Below are positions 47,801 to 56,826 of a stretch of 64,000 bases of DNA, in pieces; positions within the stretch are counted from its first letter, which is position 1; each line of letters begins with the position of its first letter. The position numbers and the translations under genes were made by a program. This stretch comes from Pseudomonas sp. MF4836. GTDB lineage: Bacteria > Pseudomonadota > Gammaproteobacteria > Pseudomonadales > Pseudomonadaceae. The stretch covers positions 87,703-151,702 of the forward strand of contig NZ_MVOL01000016.1 in NCBI RefSeq assembly GCF_002018875.1, written 5' to 3'. The notes beneath the pieces were generated by a model, which saw only the letters and a list, made by a program, of their open reading frames with translations, made no database searches and was not told where the DNA came from.

Positions 47801-48799
47801 ATGTCCCTGCCCACTGCCTCGCCTGCTGCTCCCGTCGCCTTTTCCCGTCCACTCGCGGTGCTGATCCTGCTGTGCATGGGCTGTGCCTTCGCCGGCAACC
47901 ATGTGGCGGCGCGGGTCGCCTTCGACGATGGGGCCGGGGTGCTGCTGGCGATTCTGCTGCGCTCGGGCGGGACCTTGCTGGTGCTGGCCGGCCTGGTGCT
48001 GTGGCAGCGCCAGAGCATTCGCCTGGCCCCAGGCGCCTGGCGCTGGCAATTGCTGCTGGGGCTGCTGATCGCGGCCCAGAGCCTGTGCCTGTATTCGGCG
48101 GTGGCACGGGTGCCGGTGGCCCTGGCGTTGCTGGTGGCCAACGTCTTCCCGATCCTGCTGGCGCTGCTCACCTGGGCCCTCGGCGGCCCGCGCCCTACCG
48201 CGCGCACGGCGGCGCTGATGGCGATGATCCTGGTGGGGCTGGTGCTGGTGCTCGACGTGCCGGGGCGCCTGGCGGCCAGCACCGAGGTCGGCCCGCAATG
48301 GCTGCTGGGGGTGGGCCTGGCGTTCTGCGCCGCCAGCGTCTTTGCCTGCGCGCTGTGGATCACCGATCACCGGCTGTCCCAGGTGCGCGGCTCGGTGCGC
48401 AGCCTGCTGACGATCCTGGTGGTGTTCAGCAGCGTCAACCTGGCCGGCCTCAGCGGCGCCCTGCCCGGCGGCCTCGACCTGCCGCAAAGCAGCACCGGCT
48501 GGCTGGCCCTGGCGACCCTGGTGGTGCTGTATGGCACCGGTTTTATCGTGCTGTTCATGTCGGTGCCGCGCCTGGACATGCCGCGCAATGCCCCGGTGAT
48601 GAACATCGAACCCCTGGCCACCTTGCTGATGGGCTGGCTGGTGCTGGACCAGATGCTCAATGCCGGGCAGATCCTGGGCGGCGCCATCGTGGTCGGCGGC
48701 ATTGTGCTGCTGACCTGGCGCAAGGCCCAGCCGGCCCCCGCCGTTGCCCCTCAGCCACGCGCCGGTGCGGTGCGCAACGAGGTGGCGCAGGGCGACTGA
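47801..48799 (+). CDS. EamA/DMT family transporter
   Basis: A 332-residue inner-membrane protein with ten hydrophobic helices in two EamA halves. The first includes PLAVLILLCMGCAFAGNHVAAR and PVALALLVANVFPILLALLTW. The second includes LLGVGLAFCAASVFACALWIT and APVMNIEPLATLLMGWLVLDQ with the characteristic NxEP segment. The family exports amino acids, purines or other metabolites. The start ATG at 47801 precedes the first helix. It is monocistronic with two palindromes in its control region. Confidence 0.85.
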   Translation: MSLPTASPAAPVAFSRPLAVLILLCMGCAFAGNHVAARVAFDDGAGVLLAILLRSGGTLLVLAGLVLWQRQSIRLAPGAWRWQLLLGLLIAAQSLCLYSAVARVPVALALLVANVFPILLALLTWALGGPRPTARTAALMAMILVGLVLVLDVPGRLAASTEVGPQWLLGVGLAFCAASVFACALWITDHRLSQVRGSVRSLLTILVVFSSVNLAGLSGALPGGLDLPQSSTGWLALATLVVLYGTGFIVLFMSVPRLDMPRNAPVMNIEPLATLLMGWLVLDQMLNAGQILGGAIVVGGIVLLTWRKAQPAPAVAPQPRAGAVRNEVAQGD

Positions 48800-48929
48800 C
48801 GGCCACGGAGCATGGCGGCTGCAGGGTGTTGCCCAGGGACGGTGCAGGTTATGCTCGTCGCCCGACCCGCCACAGGGGCCTGGCGCGCTTTGCGGCCAAC
48901 CCCTCGAACATCACGGAAAAACAGCAATC

Positions 48930-50102
48930 ATGGGCGAAAAAACCCGAATCACCCTGGCCGCCCTCGGCACCTGCGTCGCCCTGCTGGGCACTGGCCACTG
49001 CCTGGCCGCCGCCCCCGACGCGCATCAGCTCAAGGCCTTGGTCGATGCCACGATCAAACCGGTGATGCAGGCCCAGGACATCCCTGGCATGGCAGTCGCC
49101 ATCAGCATCGACGGCCAGGCCCACTACTTCAATTACGGCGTGGCCTCCAGGGAGAACCGGCAGGCGGTGAGCAACAGCACCCTGTTCGAGATCGGCTCCC
49201 TGAGCAAGACCTTCACCGCAACACTCGGCGCCTACGCCCAGGCCACTGGCAAACTGACCCTGAGCGACGCCGCCAGCCAGTACCTGCCGGCGTTGCGCGG
49301 CAGCGCGCTGGAGCACATCAGCCTGTTGCAACTGGCGACCTACAGTGCCGGCGGCCTGCCGTTGCAGTTCCCGGACGACGTCAAAAGCGCCGAGCAGACC
49401 CTGGACTACTACAACACCTGGAAACCGACCTATCCCCCCGGCAGCCAGCGCCTGTATTCCAACCCGAGCATCGGCCTGTTCGGCTACCTGGCGGCACGCA
49501 GCCTGGGCCAGCCGTTCGAGACCCTGATGAGCAATACCCTGCTGCCCAAGCTCGGGCTCAAGCACAGCTACCTCCAGGTTCCGCAGGACCAGCAGCACCT
49601 GTACGCCCAGGGCTACACCCAGGCCAACCAGCCGATCCGGGTCGGCGCCGGCCCGCTGGACGCCGAAGCCTACGGCATGAAGACCAGCTCCAGCGATCTG
49701 CTGAGCTTCGTCCAGAGCAACCTGCAACCCGAACCCCTGGAACCGGCGTTGCAGCAGGCGATCGCCCTCACCCACAGCGGCTACTACCGGGTCGCTGACA
49801 TGACCCAGGGCCTGGGCTGGGAGATGTACGCCTACCCGATCAGCGAGCAGAAGCTGGTGGAAGGCAATTCATCAGCGATGGCCCTGCAACCCCACGCCGT
49901 CAAATGGTTGAACCCGGTGCAAGCACCCCAGGCACAGATGCTGCTCAACAAGACCGGTTCCACCAACGGTTTCGGGGCCTACGCGGCCTTCGTTCCCGGG
50001 CAGCACATTGGCATCGTGATGCTGGCCAATAAAAACTACCCCAACGCCGAACGGGTCAAGGCTGCGCGCACCATTCTTCAAGCGTTGCAGGCCAAGCCCT
50101 AG
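48930..50102 (+). CDS. ampC: Class C (AmpC-type) beta-lactamase
   Basis: A 390-residue periplasmic serine beta-lactamase. The signal peptide ends GHCLAAAP. The active-site SLSK (Ser90) is in FEIGSLSKTFTA, the second motif is YSN (in LYSNPSIGLFG, instead of the common YAN), and the KTG motif is in LLNKTGSTNGFGAY. Length and motifs fit AmpC. The ATG at 48930 is the start at the signal peptide. No divergent ampR is adjacent; the upstream gene is an EamA transporter, so inducibility is uncertain. Confidence 0.88.
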   Translation: MGEKTRITLAALGTCVALLGTGHCLAAAPDAHQLKALVDATIKPVMQAQDIPGMAVAISIDGQAHYFNYGVASRENRQAVSNSTLFEIGSLSKTFTATLGAYAQATGKLTLSDAASQYLPALRGSALEHISLLQLATYSAGGLPLQFPDDVKSAEQTLDYYNTWKPTYPPGSQRLYSNPSIGLFGYLAARSLGQPFETLMSNTLLPKLGLKHSYLQVPQDQQHLYAQGYTQANQPIRVGAGPLDAEAYGMKTSSSDLLSFVQSNLQPEPLEPALQQAIALTHSGYYRVADMTQGLGWEMYAYPISEQKLVEGNSSAMALQPHAVKWLNPVQAPQAQMLLNKTGSTNGFGAYAAFVPGQHIGIVMLANKNYPNAERVKAARTILQALQAKP

Positions 50103-50118
50103 GCCACCACAACGTCCG

Positions 50119-50238
50119 GTAGCCGCTGCCGAGGCACAAGGCTGCGCTGGCCGGCATGGGCGCCGTGTTTTATCGGATGTACCGGGCGTCGGTGAGGGCC
50201 AGCGTCCGAACGCGGCCCTAGCCTTCGGCAGCGGCTAC
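50119..50238. repeat. REPIN pair after ampC
   Basis: GTAGCCGCTGCCGAGGC (50119-50135) is inverted as GCCTTCGGCAGCGGCTAC (50221-50238) with a one-base bulge, enclosing about 85 bases that contain smaller stems. It belongs to the same REP family as 45153-45210. The rest of the 341-base gap to 50444 holds only the promoter of the next gene. Confidence 0.65.
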
Positions 50239-50443
50239 GGAGATTCGGGCAGGCCCTCGCCACGAGGGAACGGGATGCGCGGCTTTGGCCTATCAAAAGT
50301 CGTTCACCGCGCACGGCGATTTCTCACTAAACTGCGCTGAACCTTATCGTCCAATGTCCGGTCGATAGTTGCACCCTGGCCTGGGCCGTGGCGACCTTGT
50401 CGACGAGGATCGTTGGCCTGCACTACTTCCTGGAGAACCTCCC

Positions 50444-51163
50444 GTGATATCGACTCTACACATCGCCAGGCTCAAAGCATGGGGCGCCCATGGGTTCACC
50501 GCGACCGGCGTGGTAACGGCCTTTCTCGCCACCCTCGCGCTGTTCGACAACCAGCCCAAAGCCTGCCTGATCTGGCTGGGCGTGGCGCTGCTGGTGGACG
50601 GGGTCGACGGCTCGCTGGCGCGCAAGGTCAACACCCAGTCGGTGCTGCCCAATATCGACGGTTCAGTACTGGACCTGGTGATCGACTACCTGACCTACGT
50701 GTTTATCCCCGCGCTGTTTATCTACCGCTACATCGCCCTGCCCGACTACACGCCGCTGCTGGCCACCTCGCTGATCCTGGTGTCGTCACTGTTCTGCTTC
50801 TGCAACGTCAACATGAAAAGCAAGGACAACTACTTCCAGGGCTTCCCAGCCGCCTGGAACGTGGTCGCGCTGTGCCTTTACATCATCGCCCCACCGGCCT
50901 GGCTGACCCTGCTGAGCATCATCGGCCTGGCCCTGCTGACGTTGTCGCGAATGAAGTTCCTGCACCCGTTCCGCGTGCGGCGCTTTATGCCGATCAATAT
51001 CGCCGTGACCTTTATCTGGCTGTTGTGCAGCCTGCTGCTGGTACTGCGCCACCCGGATGAAAGCCCGGCGGTGATGGTGGTGTGGCTGGCGATGTCGGCG
51101 TACTTCCTGGGTATTTGCCTGTGGCGCAGCTCGGTGGAATGGCTGGACCGCTCCCGCAGCTAA
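50444..51163 (+). CDS. pcs: Phosphatidylcholine synthase
   Basis: A 239-residue membrane enzyme of the CDP-alcohol phosphatidyltransferase family. The catalytic signature D-x2-D-G-x2-A-R-x8-G-x3-D-x3-D is visible as VDGVDGSLARKV, then NIDGSVLDLVID, near residues 51-79. About eight hydrophobic helices follow the KAWGAHGFTATGVVTAFLA start. It condenses CDP-diacylglycerol with choline directly to phosphatidylcholine in the inner membrane. The FQGFPAAWN segment is typical of Pcs. GTG at 50444 with GGAG 8 bases before it is the start. Confidence 0.88.
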   Translation: MISTLHIARLKAWGAHGFTATGVVTAFLATLALFDNQPKACLIWLGVALLVDGVDGSLARKVNTQSVLPNIDGSVLDLVIDYLTYVFIPALFIYRYIALPDYTPLLATSLILVSSLFCFCNVNMKSKDNYFQGFPAAWNVVALCLYIIAPPAWLTLLSIIGLALLTLSRMKFLHPFRVRRFMPINIAVTFIWLLCSLLLVLRHPDESPAVMVVWLAMSAYFLGICLWRSSVEWLDRSRS

Positions 51164-51242
51164 ACCTTCCCGCCTCCCCCTGGCGCTCGCTGCAATCGTG
51201 CAGCGGGCGCGGTTGAATCTTGCCAAACCATTGCACCTGCAA

Positions 51243-51261
51243 GAAAATGAGATGCATTATC
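51243..51261. promoter_or_regulatory. Fur box before the iron sigma gene
   Basis: GAAAATGAGATGCATTATC agrees with the 19-bp Fur consensus GATAATGATAATCATTATC at 15 positions. It lies 25-44 bases before the sigma-factor start and should repress the cassette when iron is sufficient. Confidence 0.7.
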
Positions 51262-51286
51262 AAATGCCTCCGCAATGGTCCCGCCC

Positions 51287-51796
51287 ATGTCGCCCCCCGA
51301 TCTCTCGCAGCAACACGCCGTGCACACGCTTTACCAGGAGCACCATTCATGGCTGTGCGGCTGGCTGCGCAAGAAGCTTGGCTGCGTGGAGAACGCCGCC
51401 GACCTGGCCCAGGACACGTTCGTGCGCGTCATGACCCAGCGCAAGGCGCCGGAGTTGCGCGAGCCGCGGGCCTACCTGAGCACCGTCGCACGCAGCCTCA
51501 TGATCGACATGTTCCGCCGCCGAGGCCTGGAGCAGGCTTACCTCGAAGCGTTGATGGCGCTGCCCGAGCCGGTGGATATCTCGCCGGAAACCCGGGCCTT
51601 GATCATCGAGACCCTGGTGCGCATCGACACCCTGCTCGACGGCCTGGGCGGGCGCACCCGGGAGATCTTCCTGCTGGCCCAGCTCGACGGTCTGAGCTAT
51701 GTGGAGATCGGCCGCCGCCTGCAGGTTTCGGTCAACACCGTGAAAAAACACGCGGTCCGCGCCCTGACCCACTGCCTGCTGGCACTGGAGGACTGA
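51287..51796 (+). CDS. FecI-type ECF sigma factor
   Basis: A 169-residue iron-starvation sigma factor. Region 2 shows LYQEHHSWLCGWLRKKLGCVENAADLAQDTFVRVM, then EPRAYLSTVARSLMIDMFRRR. Region 4 shows LDGLGGRTREIFLLAQLDGLSYVEIGRRLQVSVNTVKKHAVRAL. It is released by the FecR-type protein (51800) when the receptor (52904) binds its ferric siderophore, and then transcribes the receptor gene. ATG 51287 is preferred to ATG 51275; neither has a strong ribosome site. The order matches FiuI-FiuR-FiuA. Confidence 0.88.
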   Translation: MSPPDLSQQHAVHTLYQEHHSWLCGWLRKKLGCVENAADLAQDTFVRVMTQRKAPELREPRAYLSTVARSLMIDMFRRRGLEQAYLEALMALPEPVDISPETRALIIETLVRIDTLLDGLGGRTREIFLLAQLDGLSYVEIGRRLQVSVNTVKKHAVRALTHCLLALED

Positions 51797-51799
51797 GCC

Positions 51800-52753
51800 A
51801 TGGCGCAGCCGCAAGCACTCGACTACGCCACCCTGGAAGCCGCCGCCCGCTGGTACGTCGACCTGCGCTGCGAAGCCCGCAGCGAGGCCCTGCACGAAGC
51901 CCACCGGCGCTGGCTGGAACATGACCCGCGCCACGTACTGGCCTGGGAGCGCATGGGCCGTTTGCAGGCCACCTTCGACCAGGCACCCGCGGGCCTGGCG
52001 CGCCCGGCCTTGAACGGTGCCCGGGCCAAACGCCGCGAAGTGCTCAAGCTGCTGTCGCTGCTGCTGGCCAGCGGTTGCGTGGGCACTCTGGCCTGGCGCA
52101 CCACGCCCCTGCCGACCCTGGTGGCCGACCAGCGCACCGCCACCGGCGAGCGCCGACGGGTACGCCTGGACGATGGCAGCCAACTGCAACTGAACACCGC
52201 CACCGCACTGAATATCCGCTACAGCGCCAACCTGCGGGAACTGCAGTTGCTCAGCGGGGAAATCCTCATCGAGACCGCCCGCGACGCACTGGCGCGGCCG
52301 TTTGTGGTGCACACCGCCCAGGGCAGCGTGCGCGCCCTGGGCACGCGTTTTATCGTGCGCAGCGAGGCCGGGACCAGCTCGGTGAGCGTGCAGCAGCACG
52401 CAGTGGAGGTACGCCCCGCCGACCTTCCGGGCGCCGTGCTGCGGGTCGAGGCCGGGCAGCAGTTGAGCTTTGCCGATGACCGCCTGGGCACGCTGCAACC
52501 GGCGGCGCCCTATGCCGATGCCTGGACCCGCGACATGCTGCTGGTCAGCGACCGCAGCCTCGGCGAATTCATTGCCGAACTGCAACGCTACCGCCCGGGC
52601 CACCTGGGCTGCGACCCGGCCGTGGCGACACTGCGGATTTCCGGGACCTTCCAGTTGCGCGATCTCGACACCGTGCTCGATAACCTGACCACCACCCTGC
52701 CGGTGCGCATCAGCCGCTTCAGCCGCTACTGGACCCAGGTCGAACCGGCCTGA
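51800..52753 (+). CDS. FecR-type anti-sigma/sigma regulator
   Basis: A 317-residue inner-membrane regulator. The N-terminal cytoplasmic DUF4880 part is ARWYVDLRCEARSEALHEAHRRWLEHDPRHVLAWERM. A membrane helix (LLSLLLASGCVGTLAW) follows near residues 85-100. The periplasmic FecR domain shows GERRRVRLDDGSQLQLNTATALNIRY, RELQLLSGEILIETA, FVVHTAQGSVRALGTRF and LLVSDRSLGEFIAELQRYR. It relays the receptor signal to the upstream sigma factor; the genes are 3 bases apart. Confidence 0.9.
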   Translation: MAQPQALDYATLEAAARWYVDLRCEARSEALHEAHRRWLEHDPRHVLAWERMGRLQATFDQAPAGLARPALNGARAKRREVLKLLSLLLASGCVGTLAWRTTPLPTLVADQRTATGERRRVRLDDGSQLQLNTATALNIRYSANLRELQLLSGEILIETARDALARPFVVHTAQGSVRALGTRFIVRSEAGTSSVSVQQHAVEVRPADLPGAVLRVEAGQQLSFADDRLGTLQPAAPYADAWTRDMLLVSDRSLGEFIAELQRYRPGHLGCDPAVATLRISGTFQLRDLDTVLDNLTTTLPVRISRFSRYWTQVEPA

Positions 52754-52787
52754 AGCGGCCCGTCTACCGCGCCCCTCTACCCCCGGA

Positions 52788-52816
52788 CAAAAAAGCCGAA
52801 AGTTTTTTCGGCCCAG
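52788..52816 (+). terminator. Hairpin between fecR-like and receptor genes
   Basis: AAAAAAGCCGAAAG is followed by TTTTTTCGGCCC, giving a GCCGAAA/TTTCGGC stem with flanking A and T runs. It lies 40 bases after the regulator stop and about 90 before the receptor, separating the regulatory pair from the receptor transcript. Confidence 0.5.
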
Positions 52817-52903
52817 GGGTTGTTGATTTTTATTCTCATGCGACTTGCTAGGTAGAGGCGCACAGACGCCGCCATCCACTGCCAATGGGCGAAAGGAAAC
52901 CGC

Positions 52904-55408
52904 ATGTCCCCTAGCAAGCCGACTCCCTCGTGTCACCCCCACCCCCACAGCCAGCGCTCTGCCCTTGATCTTCCGGCGCGCGCCCTGCGCCGCAGCCTGC
53001 TGGGCCTGGCCCTGAGCACCCCGCTGGCGATGCTGGCGCTGACCACCAGTGCCTGGGCGCAAACCACGGGCGAGTTGGAGTTCGATATTCCCGCCGGCGC
53101 CCTGGATGTGGCCCTGGCCAAGTTCGCCGCCACGGCGGGGGTGACGGTGTCCTTCGAACCGGCCTCGGCCCAGGGTCGGCAGACGGCTGGCCTGCACGGG
53201 CGCTTCGCCTCGGACGCGGCCCTGCAACAGCTGCTGGCCGGCAGCCGGTTGCAGGCGGTGCGCCAGGCCAATGGCAGCTACTCCTTGCTGCCGGTGAGCC
53301 AGGACGGCAGCCCTCTGCAACTGGACGTCACGAGTATTTCCGGCAAGGCCGCCGAATCGGCCTGGGGCCCGGTGGACGGTTATGTTGCTACCCGCAGCGC
53401 CACCGGGACCAAGACCGACACCCCGCTGCTGGAAATCCCCCAGGCCATCAACGTGGTCACCGCCGACCAGGTCCAGACCCAGGGCGCGCGCAACCTGAGC
53501 CAGGCCCTGCGCTATACCCCGGGCCTGGCGGTGAACGGGTTTACCGACCGCAACAACATTGCCGACGAGATCACCAGCCGCGGTTTCGCCCCGACCCCGC
53601 TGTACCTCGACGGCGCCTACCTGCCCTACGCCGGCAGCCTCGGCGGTGCGCCGCAGATCGACCCCTATACCCTGGAACGGATCGAAGTGCTCAAGGGCCC
53701 GTCATCGGTGCTCTATGGGCAGAACCAGCCCGGCGGCCTGATCAACATGGTGTCCAAGCGCCCCACCAGCGAGCAGCGCAACCAGGTCAAGCTGGGCGTC
53801 GGCAGCTACCACCGGGTCAATGGTGCGTTCGACCTCAGCGGCCCGCTGGATGAACAGAAACAGTTTTCCTATCGCCTGGTCGGTCTGAGCAAGAAAGGCA
53901 ACGACCAACTGGACCACACCAACAGCCAACGCAGCCTGCTGGCGCCGAGCCTGACCTGGAACCCCAACGACGCCACCAGCCTTACGCTGTATGCCCAGGC
54001 CCAGCGCGATGACGGCCTGGCCGACTACCAGGCGCTACCGGCCATTGGCTCGCTGACGCGCGGGCCCAACGGCAAGAAAATCGACCGTGACCTGTTTCTC
54101 GGCGACTCCCATTACAACAACTACAAGCGCGACCAGTACGTGCTCGGCTATGACTTCAGCCACGCGTTCAGCGACGACCTGAAATACCGCCAGACCGCGC
54201 GCTATATCGACACTCGCGACGCTTACCGGGGCTTCTACCTCAGCCGTTTCGTGGTCAACGGCGGCGTCACCGACTACACCCAGGCCACCCGCACCAAACT
54301 CGACTGGCAACAGCACAACAGTGCCTACACCCTCGATAACAACCTGGAGTACCACTTCAATACCGGCCCCCTGGAACACACCACGCTGGTGGGCCTGGAC
54401 TACCGCAACTTCAACCGCAAGTACACCGGCTACAACGCCTACGGCGTGCTGCCGATCAACCTCTACGGACAGAACAACAACTACAACACCGACAGTGTGA
54501 CCCCGAGCCTGACCACCCAGTGGGACAACACCATCCGCCAGACCGGCCTCTACGCCCAGGACCAGATCAAGCTCGATCAGTGGATCCTCACCGTGGGTGG
54601 GCGCAAGGACTGGGCCGAAGTGGAAAACAAGGACCTGCTGGCCCACTCCATCGTCGAGCAGAAGGACCAAAAGCTCACCGGCCGCGTCGGCCTGACCTAC
54701 CTCACCGACTTTGGCCTGGCGCCCTACGTCAGCTACTCGCAGTCGTTCCTGCCGACCATCGGCACCAGCGCCCCGGACCGCGGCGGCCAGCCCTTCAAAC
54801 CGACCGAGGGCGAACAGTATGAAGTCGGGGTGAAATACCAGCCGAACGACAAGACCCTGATGACCGCCTCGGTGTTCCAGATCACCCAGAAAAACGTCAA
54901 GACCGGCGACCTGGACTACCCCGAGTACGAGATCCAGGACGGCGAAGTGCGCTCGCGCGGGGTGGAGCTGGAGCTCAAGTCCAGCATCGACAACATCGAC
55001 ATCCTGGCCGCCGCGACCTACATCGACGCGTTCTACACCAAGACCAATTACCCCTCCGACAAGGGCAACCGCAGCGAGGCCCAGGCCCCGGTCTCGGCCA
55101 CCTTGTGGGGCAACTACCACTTCACCCGGGCGTTGCTCAACGGCCTGACCGTGGGCCTGGGCGCGCGCTACACCGGGAAGAAACCCGCCGACTCGGCCAA
55201 CAGCTTCACCACCCCGTCCTTCGTGGTCTACGACAGCACCATCAGCTACGACATGGGCAAGCTGACGCCAAGCCTGCGCGGCTTGCAGACCAGCCTTAAC
55301 GTGCAGAACCTGTTCGACCGCGAATACATCTCGGACTGCAACTACTCGTTTGGCTGCTACTACGGCCAGGAACGCGTGGCCTCCCTGGAAATGACCTACG
55401 ACTGGTAA
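52904..55408 (+). CDS. TonB-dependent hydroxamate-siderophore receptor with signalling domain
   Basis: An 834-residue receptor. A long leader precedes the STN signalling domain (FDIPAGALDVALAKFAATAGVTVSFEPASAQGRQTAGLHG, residues about 63-103). Then come the plug (LEIPQAINVVTADQVQTQGARNLSQALRYTPG, ERIEVLKGPSSVLYGQNQPGGLINMVSKRP) and barrel, ending YGQERVASLEMTYDW. The paired Cys in the last extracellular loop region (ISDCNYSFGCYYG) and NVQNLFDREY are typical of FhuA/FiuA/FoxA receptors for ferrichrome or ferrioxamine. With the sigma and FecR genes upstream this is a cell-surface-signalling xenosiderophore system. FiuA is the closest guess. Confidence 0.85.
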   Translation: MSPSKPTPSCHPHPHSQRSALDLPARALRRSLLGLALSTPLAMLALTTSAWAQTTGELEFDIPAGALDVALAKFAATAGVTVSFEPASAQGRQTAGLHGRFASDAALQQLLAGSRLQAVRQANGSYSLLPVSQDGSPLQLDVTSISGKAAESAWGPVDGYVATRSATGTKTDTPLLEIPQAINVVTADQVQTQGARNLSQALRYTPGLAVNGFTDRNNIADEITSRGFAPTPLYLDGAYLPYAGSLGGAPQIDPYTLERIEVLKGPSSVLYGQNQPGGLINMVSKRPTSEQRNQVKLGVGSYHRVNGAFDLSGPLDEQKQFSYRLVGLSKKGNDQLDHTNSQRSLLAPSLTWNPNDATSLTLYAQAQRDDGLADYQALPAIGSLTRGPNGKKIDRDLFLGDSHYNNYKRDQYVLGYDFSHAFSDDLKYRQTARYIDTRDAYRGFYLSRFVVNGGVTDYTQATRTKLDWQQHNSAYTLDNNLEYHFNTGPLEHTTLVGLDYRNFNRKYTGYNAYGVLPINLYGQNNNYNTDSVTPSLTTQWDNTIRQTGLYAQDQIKLDQWILTVGGRKDWAEVENKDLLAHSIVEQKDQKLTGRVGLTYLTDFGLAPYVSYSQSFLPTIGTSAPDRGGQPFKPTEGEQYEVGVKYQPNDKTLMTASVFQITQKNVKTGDLDYPEYEIQDGEVRSRGVELELKSSIDNIDILAAATYIDAFYTKTNYPSDKGNRSEAQAPVSATLWGNYHFTRALLNGLTVGLGARYTGKKPADSANSFTTPSFVVYDSTISYDMGKLTPSLRGLQTSLNVQNLFDREYISDCNYSFGCYYGQERVASLEMTYDW

Positions 55409-55456
55409 ACCCCGGGTTTCAACGACGCGGCAAGGGTGTCAGCATGGCCCCCTTGC

Positions 55457-55640
55457 CTCATGCCAGTCAGTTAAGGGCAAGCACTGTCATTGTGGCGAGG
55501 GAGCTTGCTCCCGCTGGGCCGTGTAGCGGCCCCAAAAATGGGACTGCTACGCCCCGGAGCCCCGGCCGGCCCCACGGGAGCAAGCTCCCTCACCACAGGT
55601 CATGTTTCGTTCGCTCTAGCGCTTAACTGATCGGCATTAG
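55457..55640. mobile_element. 184-bp TIR element with REPIN core, copy 2
   Basis: The left end CTCATGCCAGTCAGTTAAG (55457-55475) and the inverted right end CTAATGCCGATCAGTTAAG (55622-55640) match the two ends of copy 1 (9934-10102) in swapped order, so it is inserted in the opposite orientation. The REP doublet spans 55491-55597. The arms between REP and ends also match copy 1 (TAGAGCGA, ACCTGTGG). It lies 33 bases before the VOC gene. Confidence 0.7.
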
Positions 55641-55673
55641 CCCCCTTGCCGCTGTCATTTCAGGAGAAGCCCC

Positions 55674-56066
55674 ATGCTGTCCCATGTATTTATCGGCGTG
55701 AACCAGTTCGAAAGCGCCCTGGCGTTTTATCAGCCACTGATGGCGGCGCTGGGCCTGGAAGTGAAGTTTCTCGATCACCAACACCCCTGGGCCGGCTGGA
55801 AACACCCCGAGCACGAGCGGCCACTGTTCGTTATCGGCCGGCCGTTCGACGGTGAACCGGCTGCTCCCGGCAACGGCCAGATGTTTGCCCTGCTGGCCGC
55901 CGACCGCGCCACCGTCGACCGCGCACATGCCCTGGCCCTGAGTCTCGGCGCCCACTGCGAAGGCCCGCCGGGCCTGCGCCCGCACTACCACGCCGAGTAC
56001 TACGGCAGCTATTTGCGCGACCCCGAGGGCAACAAGCTGTGCCTGGTGTGCCACCACGACCGCTGA
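55674..56066 (+). CDS. VOC (glyoxalase/bleomycin-resistance) family protein
   Basis: A 130-residue single-domain VOC protein. It starts LSHVFIGVNQFESALAFYQPLMAALGLEVKF. The metal-ligand positions fall at His4, the central strand LFVIGRPFDG, and Glu122 in DPEGNKLCLVCHH near the end. HYHAEYYGSYLRDPEGNKL is the usual closing motif. Such proteins are lyases, dioxygenases or binding proteins; the substrate is unknown. AGGAG precedes the ATG. It is monocistronic behind the REPIN element. Confidence 0.8.
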   Translation: MLSHVFIGVNQFESALAFYQPLMAALGLEVKFLDHQHPWAGWKHPEHERPLFVIGRPFDGEPAAPGNGQMFALLAADRATVDRAHALALSLGAHCEGPPGLRPHYHAEYYGSYLRDPEGNKLCLVCHHDR

Positions 56067-56076
56067 GGGTTGGCGG

Positions 56077-56817
56077 CTACTGTGGGAACAACTCGATATG
56101 GCCTTCGACCAGGGCCAGCAGCGCCGCGTCCAGGCTTGACCGCAGGCGCTGGTAGGTCTGCTCGCAGGCGGCGAACAGCGGGTCCTGGCTGATGTTTGAT
56201 ACGGGATCAGACTGCTGCTCCCGTCGCTGGCGCTGGCGCAGGTCGGCCTGTTCCATGGCCGCCGCCAGCTCATCGAGTTGCAACCGACGCAGCTCGGCCA
56301 GCACCAGGGGCAGATGGAAGTACAGGGCACAGTCGAAGCCTTCCCACTCTTCGTAACTGAGCCATTCATGCAGGGTCATAAAGCTGCGCAAGGGCGCTGG
56401 CAACGCCTGCAACTGATCCAGGCACAACCAGTACTCGCGCTTGAGGCCATGCACCGTTTCGACGGCGCCGGCGATCAGGCCCAGGGCCCGATCCGGGTCG
56501 CGGTGATGGGTCCGCAGCATGCGCTGGGTCAGGCTGAAACGCGCTTCCTCCAGGGCCACCAGGGCCCGCGGCAACTCGTAGCCAGCCGCACGCAGGTACG
56601 CCTCGGCTTGTGCGGCAGGCAAGCCTGACTGAGCCACCAGATGTTGCACGGTCTCGGCCCGGAAGCGCTCGGCGGCCAAGGCCACATCGCCGGCACAATG
56701 TTGCAGCAGGGTCCGTGCATGGCGCACGCCCACCGGCACCGCCTGGCGCAGTTGCTGCAATGCCTGGAGTTGGGTGCTGTCCATCGCTCTGTCGGCCTCG
56801 TTATCGGATGCAGTCAT
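56077..56817 (-). CDS. Hypothetical protein with UBA-like N-terminus
   Basis: A 246-residue cytoplasmic protein. LQALQQLRQAVPVGVRHARTLLQHCAGDVALAAERFRAE looks like a UBA/TS-N helical fold, with a second similar unit VQHLVAQSGLPAAQAEAYLRAAGYELPRALVAL. The C-terminal half is helical and acidic (SFMTLHEWLSYEEWEGFDCALYFHL). It is third in a minus-strand operon 58751-57195-56827-56077. ATG 56817 is used; ATG 56784 is an alternative. No function is known. Confidence 0.6.
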   Translation of the reverse strand: MTASDNEADRAMDSTQLQALQQLRQAVPVGVRHARTLLQHCAGDVALAAERFRAETVQHLVAQSGLPAAQAEAYLRAAGYELPRALVALEEARFSLTQRMLRTHHRDPDRALGLIAGAVETVHGLKREYWLCLDQLQALPAPLRSFMTLHEWLSYEEWEGFDCALYFHLPLVLAELRRLQLDELAAAMEQADLRQRQRREQQSDPVSNISQDPLFAACEQTYQRLRSSLDAALLALVEGHIELFPQ

Positions 56818-56826
56818 GGGCCCGCC

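Noticed and set aside
47116..49065. 649-codon plus-strand frame across the sensor, EamA and ampC genes
   Set aside because: Overlaps three real genes in another frame; Pro/Arg/Gly/Ala-rich text without motifs.
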